Source: Candidatus Zixiibacteriota bacterium
GTDB lineage: Bacteria > Zixibacteria > MSB-5A5 > WJJR01
Assembly (NCBI GenBank): GCA_016235085.1
Contig: JACRMA010000078.1
Span: forward strand, 1-37,644
Length of the DNA stretch: 37,644 nucleotides
Direction of reading: 5' to 3'
In this document: positions 26,664-36,323 of the stretch, piece by piece
Layout of the letters: every line of letters starts with the position of its first letter
Numbering within the stretch: the stretch's first letter is position 1
Notes under the pieces: model-generated
The model's database searches: none
Seen by the model: the letters and a program-made list of their open reading frames with translations, nothing else
Told to the model about the DNA's origin: nothing
Made by a program: the position numbers and the translations under genes

Positions 26664-27206
26664 TTAAAGCGACGCCTTCGCCTTGGTTTCCTCGACGGTG
26701 CGAGTGATGCGCTTGATATAGATGACAGCCAATACGGCGGGAATCACGGCGGGGATGAGTACGCCGGTCCACAGGGCAGCGGCGCCAAGCGCCGCATGGC
26801 CTGCTCGCGCACTGGCGACGATGTTATACTCAAGCAGCATCCAAATGACGTCGACGCAGAGCAAGGTGCCCAGCATCATCTCCTTGACCAGAGCATACAC
26901 AGGAAGTCGCAGATGTTCCGGCCAGCGCTTTACTTCGTCTTTCTGAGGAAAATCGTAAAGACCCGGGAAGAGAGCGAGAATCAAAATTCCCAATCCCAGA
27001 ACCATGCCAATGAACGGCACCATCCAGACGCGCATGCCGGTCTTGGGTTCGAAGCGGTCGGGCTGGCCGTTGGAATCAAAGTGGATGGCAATCTGGTCAG
27101 GGAGGCTGCTGAAGGTCTGTAGCGGGATCCACCAGAGAAACAGCAACAGCACGACATGGACTATCAGGAGCCACCGGCTGACTCCGCGTTCTTCCATGAA
27201 TTTCAT
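26664..27206 (-). CDS. DUF1648-domain membrane protein
   Basis: LPDQIAIHFDSNGQPDRFEPKTGMRVWMVPFIG motif plus several TM helices; start placed at the internal Met of MKFMEERG. Confidence 0.75.
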   Translation of the reverse strand: MKFMEERGVSRWLLIVHVVLLLFLWWIPLQTFSSLPDQIAIHFDSNGQPDRFEPKTGMRVWMVPFIGMVLGLGILILALFPGLYDFPQKDEVKRWPEHLRLPVYALVKEMMLGTLLCVDVIWMLLEYNIVASARAGHAALGAAALWTGVLIPAVIPAVLAVIYIKRITRTVEETKAKASL

Positions 27207-27271
27207 GTTGCCCTCCTGGTGATTTTCAACCACTCGTTTGGGTCAATCCCCGGCGCACGTTGTCTCCCGCC

Positions 27272-27340
27272 GTCATTCCCGCGGAAGCGGGAATCCAGAT
27301 TTCCCCTCACGCGCTGGTTTCCCGCTTTCGCGGGAATGAC
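27272..27340. repeat. 69-bp inverted doublet, GTCATTCCCGCG family
   Basis: gtcattcccgcggaagcgggaa (27272-27293) versus ttcccgctttcgcgggaatgac (27319-27340), 22-bp arms with one mismatch. Confidence 0.92.
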
Positions 27341-27382
27341 ATCAATACGGTCTGGCGCATTGGCATAGGGCGCAAAATCGGA

Positions 27383-27898
27383 TTACAGATTGATGTCGCC
27401 GTGTTTCTTGATGTGCTCGATCAGCCCGCCGTCTCGAAGGATCTCGGTCATGATCGGCGGCAGTGGTTCGAAACGCCGCTCGATGCCGCTGGCTTGATCT
27501 TTGAGCACACCCGCCTCGAGATCGATGGTCAGTTTATCCCCGTCCTTGATTCCCGTGGTGTCCACTTCGATCGCGGCGAGGCCGATGTTGATCGCATTGC
27601 GGAAGAAGATTCGCGCGAACGATTTGGCGAGGACGGCGCGAGCTCCCGAGAGCTTGATGATCACGGGGGCTTGTTCGCGTGATGATCCCATCCCGAAGTT
27701 TTCGCCGGCGACGACGAAGTCGCCTGGTTTGACATTCGGGGCATAGTCGGTGCGGGCATCTTCCAGCGTATGGCCCACCAGTTCGGGCATATTCGACAGG
27801 AGGTGCACATACCGTCCGGGGAAGATCAGGTCGGTGGAAACATTATCGCCGAAGATCCAGGCGCGGCCCGGCGTGTTGGCGGAATCCGTGGGGGTCAT
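27383..27898 (-). CDS. leuD: 3-isopropylmalate dehydratase / homoaconitase-family small subunit
   Basis: GRAWIFGDNVSTDLIFPGRY, GENFGMGSSREQAPVIIKLSGARAVLAKSFARIFFRNAINIGL; start at 27898 overlapping the leuC stop. Confidence 0.9.
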   Translation of the reverse strand: MTPTDSANTPGRAWIFGDNVSTDLIFPGRYVHLLSNMPELVGHTLEDARTDYAPNVKPGDFVVAGENFGMGSSREQAPVIIKLSGARAVLAKSFARIFFRNAINIGLAAIEVDTTGIKDGDKLTIDLEAGVLKDQASGIERRFEPLPPIMTEILRDGGLIEHIKKHGDINL

Positions 27899-29157
27899 CG
27901 AACCACCTCTCTTGGGTCGGTAATCACGCCGGCCAGGGCCGAGGCGGCGCATGTGGCCGGGGAACCGAGGTAGATAAACGCTTCGGGATTGCCCATGCGG
28001 CCCTTGAAATTGCGATTCATCGTCGAAAGACAGTTTTCGCCCGAACCGAGAATTCCGGTCTGCACTCCGGGGCAGGCACCGCAACCGGGGGAGTTGACCA
28101 GTCCTCCGGCTTCGACAATCGCCGTCCACAAGCCTTCCTTCATGCCCTGCAAGTAGACCTGGCGCGACGCGGGCGTGGCCACCAGGCGGGTGCCTTTGGC
28201 GATCTTGTTTCCCTTGAGCACCCCTGCGGCCACGCGGAAGTCTTCGATTCGTCCATTGGTGCAGGTGCCGAGGTAGATTTGATGAATGCGCACGTTGCGG
28301 ACCTTGGGATCGGTCACGCCGACAACCAAGTCCACGTTATGCGGCAGGGCGATTTGCGGTTCGAGTGCCGACGCGTCGACTTTCATCTCGAAATTGCAGG
28401 GCGCATCCAGGTCGCCGCTCAATGCGGTGTAATCCTTGGCTCTCCCCTGCTGGGTCAGATATTCGAGAGTGCGCGCATCCGAGGGACACAGTCCGCATTT
28501 GGCGCCCGCTTCGACCGCCATATTGGGGAGCGTGGATCGTTCCGGCACCGGCCATTCGGCGATGGTCGAGCCGACGAATTCCATGGAACGATAAGTGGCC
28601 CCACCGGCACCGATGCGTCCGATGATGTGGAGCATGACGTCTTTGGAATAGACCCCGTGTGGGGTGCGGCCATTGATCACGAACCGCATCGTGTCCGGGA
28701 CGCGCAGCCAGGTGCGCGACAGATACATCGCGATAGCCACGTCGGTGGATCCCATGCCGGTGGCAAGGGCGCCGAGAACACCGCCCATGCAGGTGTGCGA
28801 GTCACCGCCGATGATGATTTCGCCGGAACGCACGTACTTCTCCATCATCACCTGATGACAGATCCCTTCGCCAACGTCGACCAATTCCACGCCCCACTCG
28901 GAGGCGAATTCGCGGATCGTCTTGTGCTCGTTGGCGCTGGCAACGGTCGAACTGGGCGACGCGTGGTCGAGGAAGAAGCGGACTTTTTCAGGGTGCTTGA
29001 ATCCCTTGAAACCGAGACTGCGCAATTGCGAAATCGCCAGCGGCCCGGAAAGGTCATGGGCGAAGACCTGATCGACCGGGGTCATCACGAGCTGGCCCGG
29101 CCGTACGTCATGGCCCACTTTGTTGGCGAGAATCTTCTCCACGAGAGTCATGGGCAT
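27895..29157 (-). CDS. leuC: 3-isopropylmalate dehydratase / homoaconitase-family large subunit
   Basis: GGDSHTCMGGVLGALATGMGSTDVA, YLGTCTNGRIEDFRVAA, NSPGCGACPGVQTGILGSGENCLSTMNRNFKGRMG; start 29157 with aggagg RBS rather than the ORF-track start. Confidence 0.93.
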   Translation of the reverse strand: MPMTLVEKILANKVGHDVRPGQLVMTPVDQVFAHDLSGPLAISQLRSLGFKGFKHPEKVRFFLDHASPSSTVASANEHKTIREFASEWGVELVDVGEGICHQVMMEKYVRSGEIIIGGDSHTCMGGVLGALATGMGSTDVAIAMYLSRTWLRVPDTMRFVINGRTPHGVYSKDVMLHIIGRIGAGGATYRSMEFVGSTIAEWPVPERSTLPNMAVEAGAKCGLCPSDARTLEYLTQQGRAKDYTALSGDLDAPCNFEMKVDASALEPQIALPHNVDLVVGVTDPKVRNVRIHQIYLGTCTNGRIEDFRVAAGVLKGNKIAKGTRLVATPASRQVYLQGMKEGLWTAIVEAGGLVNSPGCGACPGVQTGILGSGENCLSTMNRNFKGRMGNPEAFIYLGSPATCAASALAGVITDPREVVR

Positions 29158-29299
29158 CAGAAGCTGTCCTCCTTGGTGATCTAGGGCGCTGCTCGCCATA
29201 GACGCCGGTGAGTATAGCACATACGTGGTGGCAGGGTCAAAGGCAAGCACGAGAAGTGGCCGAAAGACGGACAACGGTCCAATGAGTGAGGAATGCGGA

Positions 29300-29416
29300 G
29301 GCGAGGGAGGGCGAGGCGCCCGCCGAGCCTCTTTTCCGCGCCGCAGTTTGAGGCCTGATGCGAGTGTATTTCCGCGCGGACGCATGGCTCGCCGGGAGCC
29401 TCGCCCTCCCTCCGCC
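29300..29416. repeat. ~117-bp inverted element with ~30-bp imperfect arms
   Basis: ggcgagggagggcgaggcgcccgccgagcc (29300-29329) versus ggctcgccgggagcctcgccctccctccgcc (29386-29416). Confidence 0.85.
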
Positions 29417-29420
29417 GACT

Positions 29421-29870
29421 TCAAAGAGCCGATAGCAAAGCGCTCACGCGCGATTGCAGGGACTCGAGAAGGCGGAAGGCAAAGAATTCGGCGATGGCGG
29501 AGTAGACTCCTGCCAGGATGGTGATGATGGCGAGGCTGAGGTGAGGCCAGAACGCGAATTGGAACATCGGCGGCGCGGCCAGAAGCGTAAACAGAATCGC
29601 TGCCAGGATGATGGCCGGGTACGCGCGAGGCAGGACCAACCGGCGCAGAGTGATCGCCTCGGCGCCAATACCCTTTGGCAACTCCTTGGAAGAAGCGTTG
29701 TCGAGAATATTGCCGGTCGCGGTCATGATGTAGAGCATGATCAACGCTTGGGCAATGACGAGGACCAGACATGAGACGACCCCAAGCGTGCCCTGTCCCA
29801 AGATGGCTGTGGCGAATATTCCAACAAGAGCCAGAGACTTCAGGGCTGACAGTAGGCGTGGCAAGTTCAA
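29421..29870 (-). CDS. Hypothetical integral membrane protein
   Basis: 149 aa with multiple predicted TM segments; no recognised family. Confidence 0.6.
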   Translation of the reverse strand: MNLPRLLSALKSLALVGIFATAILGQGTLGVVSCLVLVIAQALIMLYIMTATGNILDNASSKELPKGIGAEAITLRRLVLPRAYPAIILAAILFTLLAAPPMFQFAFWPHLSLAIITILAGVYSAIAEFFAFRLLESLQSRVSALLSAL

Positions 29871-29877
29871 CGTCGCG

Positions 29878-30417
29878 TCATTTCGCTTTGGCCTTCGGCT
29901 TGGGCGGCTGCGCCTGATACGTGAGAGCGCTGAACATCACCGGGGGCAATGAGCCGAGGGCGCGCCCGATTTGGGCGTTGAAAGCGTTGTCCCCCAGCCG
30001 CGCGATGCGGATGGCCCATTGTTTCCACTCGCCGTTGAATTCGAGCGCCCATTGGCCGGCGTCAAACTTCATTCGTCCGGTCACTTCGGGGTAGCGGGCC
30101 TCGGTCCAGTGAAATGGCAGAGTAGATTCGCCGGGCGTGATGCTGATCGATCCATGCCCACGCGACACCACGACGGTGTCGTCCTCGTTGATCAGAACAC
30201 GCCGGACGGAGAGCACCCGGCCACCGGAGTCGGCGGTGATGGCGACGGTGTCGCTGAAATTGGTCATCATGAAACGGCCGTGGCCGATCCAGATCCGGGT
30301 GGGATTGCCGGCGAAGAATCCAGCAGGGTCAGTGTGGAAGACGCCAATTGAATCCTGGGCAGTTGCCGAAACGCAGGCGCTAAGGCACAGCAGGATTGAC
30401 AGAGTCAGCCGACGCAT
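29878..30417 (-). CDS. Hypothetical secreted protein
   Basis: Signal-like MRRLTLSILLCLSACVSATAQD from 30417; Lys/Pro-rich C-terminus QPPKPKAKAK. Confidence 0.6.
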   Translation of the reverse strand: MRRLTLSILLCLSACVSATAQDSIGVFHTDPAGFFAGNPTRIWIGHGRFMMTNFSDTVAITADSGGRVLSVRRVLINEDDTVVVSRGHGSISITPGESTLPFHWTEARYPEVTGRMKFDAGQWALEFNGEWKQWAIRIARLGDNAFNAQIGRALGSLPPVMFSALTYQAQPPKPKAKAK

Positions 30418-30741
30418 GATCGCAAGTCGCTTCCCGTTCACGATTCTCACCATTGTCCTACCGCTCATTGCCATGGTTGGTTCCCTCTCGATTCTATCGA
30501 GGCGGCCTATTCCCCGGGCCTTCCCAGCCCGGAGGTGAATGCAGTGAGCGTGCGGTATTGTCAATGGAATTTCATTCGCAGCGGGGCCGTGTTACTGGCT
30601 GGCGTCAAACCGCCATTCACGCCGTCAGAGTACAATCGAGCCGGGCGGGAAAAGCGCTGGCTGTGGGGTGTCGAAGTTGCTAAATTGGTTGGTTTGGTGC
30701 GAACCGGGTTTATGAGTTCGGACCAGGGAGCAAAGGGAAAC

Positions 30742-31194
30742 GTGAGCCGCAGACGACAGGGACGTGAACTCGCACTGGGATGCCTGTATGCGCACTTCTC
30801 CACCGGCGAGCCGGTTGAGACGGTGTTTCAGGGGCAGGCGAGCCGAATGAGTTGCGACGCCGAAACGGAGTCGTACGCCAAGCGGCTGTTCCTGACGGCG
30901 GTGACCGAGGGCGAAGCGATTGACCGGGCGATCCGTGAAAGATCGGAAAACTGGGATTTCTCCCGAATCGGCAATGTGGAAAAGAACCTCTTGAGGCTGT
31001 CCATTGCAGAATTGTGGTTCTTCCCGGAGACGCCGGGCAAAGTGATTATCAACGAGGCCGTGGAACTGGCGCGGGATTATGTCGGCGAGGAGTCGTGTGC
31101 GTTCATCAACGCGCTGCTCGACCGCGTGTATAAACAGGGCACTGGACGGGTATCACCGAACCCGGGGGCGGCACTGCCGGAGCAGCAGGAATAA
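30742..31194 (+). CDS. nusB: Transcription antitermination factor NusB
   Basis: SRRRQGRELALGCLYAHFS...WDFSRIGNVEKNLLRLSIAELWFFPETPGKVIINEAVELARDYVGEESCAFINALLDRVYK; GTG start at 30742 likely. Confidence 0.9.
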   Translation: MSRRRQGRELALGCLYAHFSTGEPVETVFQGQASRMSCDAETESYAKRLFLTAVTEGEAIDRAIRERSENWDFSRIGNVEKNLLRLSIAELWFFPETPGKVIINEAVELARDYVGEESCAFINALLDRVYKQGTGRVSPNPGAALPEQQE

Positions 31195-31236
31195 CCCGTC
31201 CGGACGGGGCGGGCCAATGAAGCGGAGTCACGAACG

Positions 31237-33882
31237 ATGAATGTCGCGGGACGACTGAGAACACTGTTTGATCGATTGTTTCCCGACCGGATGCTGGCGG
31301 CGTTGGGTGGAGTGGTCTTGCTCTTCACGCTGTTTATCTATGTCCGGACCGTGGCGCCCACGGTGTCATTTTGGGATTGCGGCGAATTTGTGACGTGCGC
31401 GCATATACTGGGGATTCCGCACCCCCCCGGCACACCGCTGTGGGTCCTGATGGCGCACTGGTTCTCTTTCCTGCCATTATCCTCCGATCCGTCGGTGCGG
31501 ATCAACCTGTTCTCGAGCGTCTCATGCGCATTTGCGAACACGGTCGCGTTCTTCGTTCTGGCACGGCTGATCACGTTTTGGTTTTCGACCAAGTACCCAA
31601 ACCCGGGACTGGGCTGGCCGGAAAAGCTGGCGGTGTACGGTGGCGCGCTGTCGGGGGCGTTGTTTTTCGGGTTTTCGAGCACTTACTGGTCGAGCGCGGT
31701 GGAGACCGAGGTTTACGGGATCTCGATGTTTCTGATGATGACGCTGATCTGGCTGTCGCTGGTGTGGGCGTATCATCGGGACGAACCGGGGAGCGACCGT
31801 TTTCTGGTGCTGATCGGGTACCTGGCGCTCTTGTCGCAGGGGATTCACCCGACGGTGTTCATTGTCGTGCCCGCCATCTTTGTGCTGGTCGTGTGGCTGT
31901 CACCCAGGCACCTGAAGGACATCCGCTTCTGGGTGAGTTGCATCATCATGTTCCTGGTGACGAGCGGGCTCCTGCCGTTTCTATGGGCCGTGAGTATCTG
32001 GCTGGCGCTGGCCGGGATGATGATCGTTTTCCGGCAGCCGACGCTTTTCGGAATCGTCTGGACGAGCGTGATTTTCGGCGCGGGCATTATCGGCTGGCTG
32101 GCCAGGGGCGAGCCCTGGCCGGTCTATTTTGCGGCGCTGATCTGGGCGATCGGGATTCTGCATTTGATCCGCGAGAATTCGGCGTGGGTGCTGGCATTTG
32201 CGCTCGGGCTGGTGAGCATGATGGGATTTTCGGTTCACATGTATCTCCCGATTCGCGCGCGGTTCGACCCGGCCATCAACGAGAACAACCCCGACGACTG
32301 GACGAAGTTTCTCAACTGTGTTGAGCGCAAGCAGTACGGCAACGAATCGATGTTCCAACGGGCGCTGCACCGGCGGGCGGAGTGGTCGAGCCAGTTCGGA
32401 ACCCATGAACGAATGGGGTACTGGGGATTTTTCCAGAAGCAATACGGATTCAACGAGAAGTTCTTCCTGCCGCTGTTCCTTCTGGGACTTCTGGGGTTGT
32501 ATCAATTGACGCGGGCACGGGGAGCATTCGGATTCTTCCTGATCATCATCCTGCTGGTCAGTTCGGTCGGCCTGATCTGGTACATGAATTTCGCCGACGG
32601 CAGCAAGTACAATGCGGCATCCCAGGATGCGTACTTGGAAGTCCGCGATCGTGACTATTTCTTCACGCCGGCGTTCATCGTTTTCGGCATGGCGATCGGG
32701 CTGGGCGGTGCGGCGCTGGTGAGGTGGTTCTCCGGAGGGTCCGCCAAGTGGGCCGCCGTGGGCGCGGTGATCATCGCGCTGATGCCCCTTAAGGCGTTGC
32801 AGGCAAACTACTACACGAATGACCGCTCCAACGATTATATCCCATACGATTACGCCTACAACATTCTGATTTCCGCCGATTCCAATGCCGTTTTGTTCAC
32901 CAATGGCGACAATGACACGTTTCCGGTCTGGTGCCTGCAGGAGGTGTACGGGATCCGCAAGGACGTGCGCGTCGCCAATCTCAGTCTTCTGAACACACAG
33001 TGGTACATCAAGCAATTGAAGAATGCGATGGGTGTTCCGATCGGCCTGTCGAATGACGAGATCGACCGGTTGTACCACTACCGGACACCCGATGGCAAGA
33101 CGAAGCGCATCCAGGACCAGATGATCGACAACATCCTGACGACCAACGATTGGAAGGTTCCGGTCAATTTCGCAGTGACGGTGTCGGCATCGAACCGTAT
33201 CTACAACGACAAGCCGCTGGAGCGCCATCTGATGATGACCGGGCTGTCGTACCGGCTGGTGAAAGAGGACGCGGAGGCGATGGTCGAGCCGGAGTTGTGT
33301 TACGACCGTTTCATGAATGTATTCAAGTTCCGGGGCATCAACGATTCGACGGTGAACAAGGATCAGAACACCAGCCGCCTGGTGGCGAACTACGCCTCGG
33401 GGTTCATCATCACCGCCGACACACTGCGCCGCCGTGGGGACAAGGTCCGCGCGGTGGAACTGGTCAACCGGGCGATTGAGCTTTTGCCCAATGAGCAGGA
33501 TGCCTACATCTACCTCGCGCAGTTGTATGCCGAGAACAAGGACATCGCGGGACTGGATTCGGTCATGGCACGGGTGCGCCGTTCGCACGCGGACCGGCGG
33601 CCGATCGAATCGAATATCGGTTATTCGTATGCCCGCGCCGGCGATACGGCGCGCGCGTTTGGCACGCTGAAAGCCGTACTCGATTCTGATCCGACGTACG
33701 AGACGGCGTACAAGACGCTCTTGCGAATGTACTATGACAGTGGCCGGGTGGATTCGCTTAAGAATCTCATGCAAACTTGGATCGCGAATAATCCCAGTGA
33801 TCAGCAGAGCAAGGAATTCTGGGGAAAGATCACGTCGATGCCGACCACCGACACGACTGCGGCGAAAGCCAAGACACCGTAG
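31237..33882 (+). CDS. DUF2723 family membrane protein (O-mannosyltransferase-like) with C-terminal TPR-like region
   Basis: TVAPTVSFWDCGEFVTCAHILGIPHPPGTPLWVLMAHWFSFLP signature; C-terminal VELVNRAIELLPNEQDAYIYLAQLYAENKDIAGLD repeats. Confidence 0.88.
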   Translation: MNVAGRLRTLFDRLFPDRMLAALGGVVLLFTLFIYVRTVAPTVSFWDCGEFVTCAHILGIPHPPGTPLWVLMAHWFSFLPLSSDPSVRINLFSSVSCAFANTVAFFVLARLITFWFSTKYPNPGLGWPEKLAVYGGALSGALFFGFSSTYWSSAVETEVYGISMFLMMTLIWLSLVWAYHRDEPGSDRFLVLIGYLALLSQGIHPTVFIVVPAIFVLVVWLSPRHLKDIRFWVSCIIMFLVTSGLLPFLWAVSIWLALAGMMIVFRQPTLFGIVWTSVIFGAGIIGWLARGEPWPVYFAALIWAIGILHLIRENSAWVLAFALGLVSMMGFSVHMYLPIRARFDPAINENNPDDWTKFLNCVERKQYGNESMFQRALHRRAEWSSQFGTHERMGYWGFFQKQYGFNEKFFLPLFLLGLLGLYQLTRARGAFGFFLIIILLVSSVGLIWYMNFADGSKYNAASQDAYLEVRDRDYFFTPAFIVFGMAIGLGGAALVRWFSGGSAKWAAVGAVIIALMPLKALQANYYTNDRSNDYIPYDYAYNILISADSNAVLFTNGDNDTFPVWCLQEVYGIRKDVRVANLSLLNTQWYIKQLKNAMGVPIGLSNDEIDRLYHYRTPDGKTKRIQDQMIDNILTTNDWKVPVNFAVTVSASNRIYNDKPLERHLMMTGLSYRLVKEDAEAMVEPELCYDRFMNVFKFRGINDSTVNKDQNTSRLVANYASGFIITADTLRRRGDKVRAVELVNRAIELLPNEQDAYIYLAQLYAENKDIAGLDSVMARVRRSHADRRPIESNIGYSYARAGDTARAFGTLKAVLDSDPTYETAYKTLLRMYYDSGRVDSLKNLMQTWIANNPSDQQSKEFWGKITSMPTTDTTAAKAKTP

Positions 33883-34049
33883 TGACCGGACGGGGATTTC
33901 TGGACGAAGGCCGTTCTGATGGCAACTGCTCGCGGGCGTGACGCACGTTGAATCCGGGACGGCGCGACTTGGAAGAACCACGACTTTAACATTCGGCTGG
34001 GACGCAGCGCGCGAACGGCGCGATCACCCAGTGACCACGGACAATCACT

Positions 34050-35206
34050 GTGCCCCGGCGCATCCTCGCGATCAACTGGCAGGACCTGAAGAACCCGCAA
34101 GGAGGCGGGGCCGAGGTCCATTTGCACGAGATCATCTCGCGCCTCGGGCAATGGGGCCACGACGTCACGCTGCTGTGCTGCGGATTTGATGGCGCTCCCG
34201 TCGAGGAGCGGTACGATCATATCCGCGTCGTGCGGCGCGGGAAGCGTGCCGATTTCAATCTGGTCGCCCCGTTTGCGGCGCGCGAGTTGATGAAGCGAGA
34301 GCGGTTCGACATCGTCATTGAAGACATCAACAAGATCCCGATATACACACCTCTGTTTTCCTCACCGCCGATTCTGGCGGTGGTGCCCCACCTGTTCGCC
34401 ACGACCGTGTTCCACGAGATCAACTTCCTCCTGGCCAGTTACATCTATTTCATGGAATTCCCGGTGAAGTGGTTCTATCGGAACACGCCATTCATGGTGA
34501 TCAGTGAGAGCACGAAGGGCGATCTGGTGGCACGGGGTATTCCCCGGGACATGATCCGAGTGGTGCACTGCGGGATTGATCACGCGGTCTACTGTCCCGA
34601 TGCGCGATTCGAGAAGACGCCGGAGCCAACGATCACGTATGTGGGGCGGCTGAAGCGCTACAAATCGGTCGACCACATCTTTGCCGCGCTGCCACTCATC
34701 TTGAAGGATTTCCCGAATGTGCGTGTCGAAGTGATCGGGACCGGGGATGACGACGGGAGACTGCGCCAGCGGGCGGAAGAACTCGGCGTGGCAGATCGGG
34801 TGACGTTCGCGGGCTATGTCCCGGTGACGCAGAAAGTGGAAACACTGCGTCGGTCCTGGGTGGTGGTGTGTCCATCGCTGAAAGAAGGCTGGGGGCTGAC
34901 CAATATCGAAGCGAACGCCTGCGGAGCACCGGTGGTGTGTGCCAATGTCCCCGGGCTGCGGGATTCGGCCATCGACGGCGAGACCGGACTATTGTATCCA
35001 TATGGCGACACAACGGAAGAGTGCTCGGCGATGCCGGACTGCGAAAGCGCCTCGTGGAAGGCGGATTGCGCTGGGCGGACCGGTTCCATTGGGATCAGGC
35101 GGCCCGGCAAACCGAAGAGATTATTGAGCAGGTGGCGTCCGGCGAGCGCCAGATTGACCGGCAAACGCCGGCGCCGGTGACAGCCAGAGGTCTCCATGCG
35201 TCGTAA
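34050..35206 (+). CDS. GT4-family glycosyltransferase; C-terminal frameshift near 35013-35021
   Basis: GTG start; LKNPQGGGAEVHLHEIISRL, TYVGRLKRYKSVDHIFAALPLI, CPSLKEGWGLTNIEANACGAPVVCANVPGLRDSAIDGETGLLYPYGD; expected C-terminus (VLGDAGLRKRLVEGGLRWADRFHWDQAARQTEEII) lies in another frame, ending 35206. Confidence 0.85.
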
Positions 35207-36224
35207 GGCGATCATCGGCGGCATCATCAGCCTGGTGTTCATGTACCTGGCTCTGCGGAAGGTTGATTATTCCGATCTCTGGACGACGCTTCAGGGGGCG
35301 CGCTGGTCGTACCTGATTCCCAACATCGTGCTGGTGGTCGGTGTCATGTTCATTCGCGCGTGGCGGTGGCAGTTGATTCTGCGGCCAATTGCGCGGATAC
35401 CGTTTGCGCGGGTGTACTCCTCAACGATGATCGGCTTCATGGCCAACAACGTGCTTCCGGCACGATTGGGGGAAATCGCCCGCGCGGTGTCGTTGGGATT
35501 GAAAACCGGAATATCGCGATCGGCGACACTGGCGACGATCATCGTGGAGCGCATCTACGATTCGTTCGTCCTTTTGGCCTTCCTGTGGCTGGTGTTTTCG
35601 TTTTCGCAACTATCGACACACACGGAAGTGGCGCGGATTCGGTACCTGGGATGGATCTTCCTCTGCGTCAATGTCGCGCTCGTTTTGATCCTGATCCTTC
35701 TGCAGTTCCGCAATGCGTCGGTCGTGCGGTTTGTGGAGCGGGTGACGCGAAAGATGTCGCCGCGGGTCCAGGCGGTGTCGCGAGAGATCACCGAGAAGTT
35801 CGCGCGCGGCCTGCGGGTGCACCATAACTGGCCAACCACCGTCGGCGTGGCCGTGTCCTCGCTGGTGATCTGGATCATCATGGGCTTTTCCAACTACTTC
35901 GTCTTCCTGGCGCTGGGATTTCATCTGCCGTGGGAGGCTTCGTTCGTGGTGCTGGTGGTCGTGTCGCTCATGATCTCGATCCCGTCGACGGCGGGGTTTG
36001 TGGGTGTGTACCATTGGGCCACGCAAATCTCCCTGCAGGTGTACGGCCTTTCGCCCAGCGAGGCGGTTGCGGTGGCGATCGTTCTGCATGCCGCCCAGTA
36101 CATTCCGATCACCGTCCTGGGATTCTATCATCTTCGCCGCGAGCATCTGCGATTGCGGACGGTGGATGGCAGCCAGCCGGCACCGGAGAAGCCGGCCGAG
36201 ACCGGGGCCGGCGTTCGGGGATGA
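35196..36224 (+). CDS. Lysylphosphatidylglycerol synthase TM-region/flippase-like membrane protein (UPF0104 family)
   Basis: RAWRWQLILRP, SSTMIGFMANNVLPARLGEIARAVSLGLKTGISRSATLATIIVERIYDSFVLL, VSLMISIPSTAGFVGVYHWATQ. Confidence 0.88.
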   Translation: MRRKAIIGGIISLVFMYLALRKVDYSDLWTTLQGARWSYLIPNIVLVVGVMFIRAWRWQLILRPIARIPFARVYSSTMIGFMANNVLPARLGEIARAVSLGLKTGISRSATLATIIVERIYDSFVLLAFLWLVFSFSQLSTHTEVARIRYLGWIFLCVNVALVLILILLQFRNASVVRFVERVTRKMSPRVQAVSREITEKFARGLRVHHNWPTTVGVAVSSLVIWIIMGFSNYFVFLALGFHLPWEASFVVLVVVSLMISIPSTAGFVGVYHWATQISLQVYGLSPSEAVAVAIVLHAAQYIPITVLGFYHLRREHLRLRTVDGSQPAPEKPAETGAGVRG

Positions 36225-36323
36225 TTAATTGTTCGGCACAGCAAGGCTCGGCAGTCCGCCGTCGCGGATCGCCCTCCCACCGAGCTTGTTCGTGAAACCC
36301 AGTAACTCTTCAATCAGTGCTCG

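Noticed and set aside
29157-29772. N-terminal extension of ORF 27895..29772 (leuC)
   Set aside because: The extension reads through the palindromic repeat and overlaps the membrane-protein gene; a proper RBS (aggagg) precedes ATG 29157.
31981-33981. 666-aa minus-strand ORF opposite the DUF2723 gene
   Set aside because: Arg/His/Gln/Val-rich shadow translation in GC-rich DNA; the plus-strand protein has clear family motifs.
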